In this document: piece after piece, positions 29,698 through 29,943 of the stretch
Numbering within the stretch: position 1 is the stretch's first letter
How the letters are laid out: the number at the start of each line of letters is the position of its first letter
Source: Mnemiopsis leidyi
Taxonomy: Eukaryota; Ctenophora; Tentaculata; Lobata; Bolinopsidae
DNA length: 29,943 bases
NCBI GenBank assembly: GCA_000226015.1
Contig: JH153166.1
Coordinates: forward strand, 66,881 to 96,823
Direction: 5' to 3'
Notes under the pieces: model-generated
The model's input: only the letters and a program-made list of their open reading frames with translations
Told to the model about the DNA's origin: nothing
The model's database searches: none
Program-made: the position numbers and the translations under genes

Positions 29698-29943
29698 CAG
29701 TGGCGTAACGTAGCAGGTCAAGCCAATATGGCGCCCCTCGGCGATGAAAATGCGCCCCTAATTGGCCCCCCTGGTTTAAGGGCTTACTGGGATCAATTTG
29801 TGAAAAAATGGCCGAAAAATCTAAATAAATAGTGAAGTTATCAAACCAAACACGCGATTTTGCTAGTCGCACAGTTAATCTTGCAAAATTGTCCCATATA
29901 GGGATGCACAAACTATTCGCTTTAGTGCATACAAAAACTTGCA
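29698..29943 (+). mobile_element. Short inverted-repeat element, copy B (cut by window end)
   Basis: It starts CAGTGGCGTAACG and shares with the 8895 copy, in the same order, AGCCAATA, GGCGCCCCT, CCCCTGGTTTAAG, TGTGAAAAAATGGCCGAAAAA, CAGTTAATC and ATTGTCCC-like segments. A 254-bp length would place its far end a few bases beyond the window. Confidence 0.72.

Noticed and set aside
29584-29832. 82-codon plus-strand frame near the window end
   Set aside because: Its second half is read from the repeat element also present at 8895 and the first half has no family features.

Overview
This is a piece of an animal nuclear genome. Short exons are separated by GT-AG introns, mostly 100-800 bases with a few of 1-4 kb. 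The sequence is AT-rich and carries fold-back and inverted-repeat elements and two assembly ambiguities (an 11-N gap and a single N). The genes are metazoan types: a HERC-type ubiquitin ligase, a rhodopsin-class GPCR, a calbindin/calretinin-type hexa-EF-hand protein, a WD40 protein and a UDP-glycosyltransferase. An early-branching invertebrate, perhaps a cnidarian, would fit the divergent GPCR and compact introns, but no single feature fixes the species. I rebuilt the spliced genes by hand from splice sites, intron phase and protein family resemblance.

Layout. Positions 1-10080 (+): eighteen 3' exons of a HERC4-like gene, with RCC1 repeats followed by a C-terminal HECT domain; the first ~120 residues lie off the left edge. 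Its 1.6-kb intron at 3466-5089 hosts an intronless GPCR on the opposite strand, broken in TM6 by an 11-bp minisatellite. Other introns of this gene hold a Penelope-like retroelement fragment with an 11-bp target duplication (7893-8371) and a 254-bp inverted-repeat element (8895-9148). Positions 11140-17491 (+): a seven-exon EF-hand gene with a 35-codon glycine-rich tract. Its first intron contains an unusual cloverleaf-like palindrome (11305-11477) and an N gap; its second intron is 4 kb and holds no gene that I can see. Positions 26655-18350 (-): a nine-exon, 349-residue WD40 gene, convergent with the EF-hand gene. A 21-bp minisatellite begins exactly at its second 5' splice site, so splice-donor-like motifs recur across the array. 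Positions 26880-28471 (+): an intronless UDP-glycosyltransferase divergent from the WD40 gene (224 bp between start codons), with a one-base frameshift in a T run. Positions 28472-29943: non-coding, ending in a second copy of the 8895-type element.

The genes do not form a pathway. The window's main interest is structural: a GPCR whose reading frame depends on minisatellite copy number, a minisatellite that grew from a splice donor, and a compound palindrome whose three hairpins share one loop but have different self-complementary stems.
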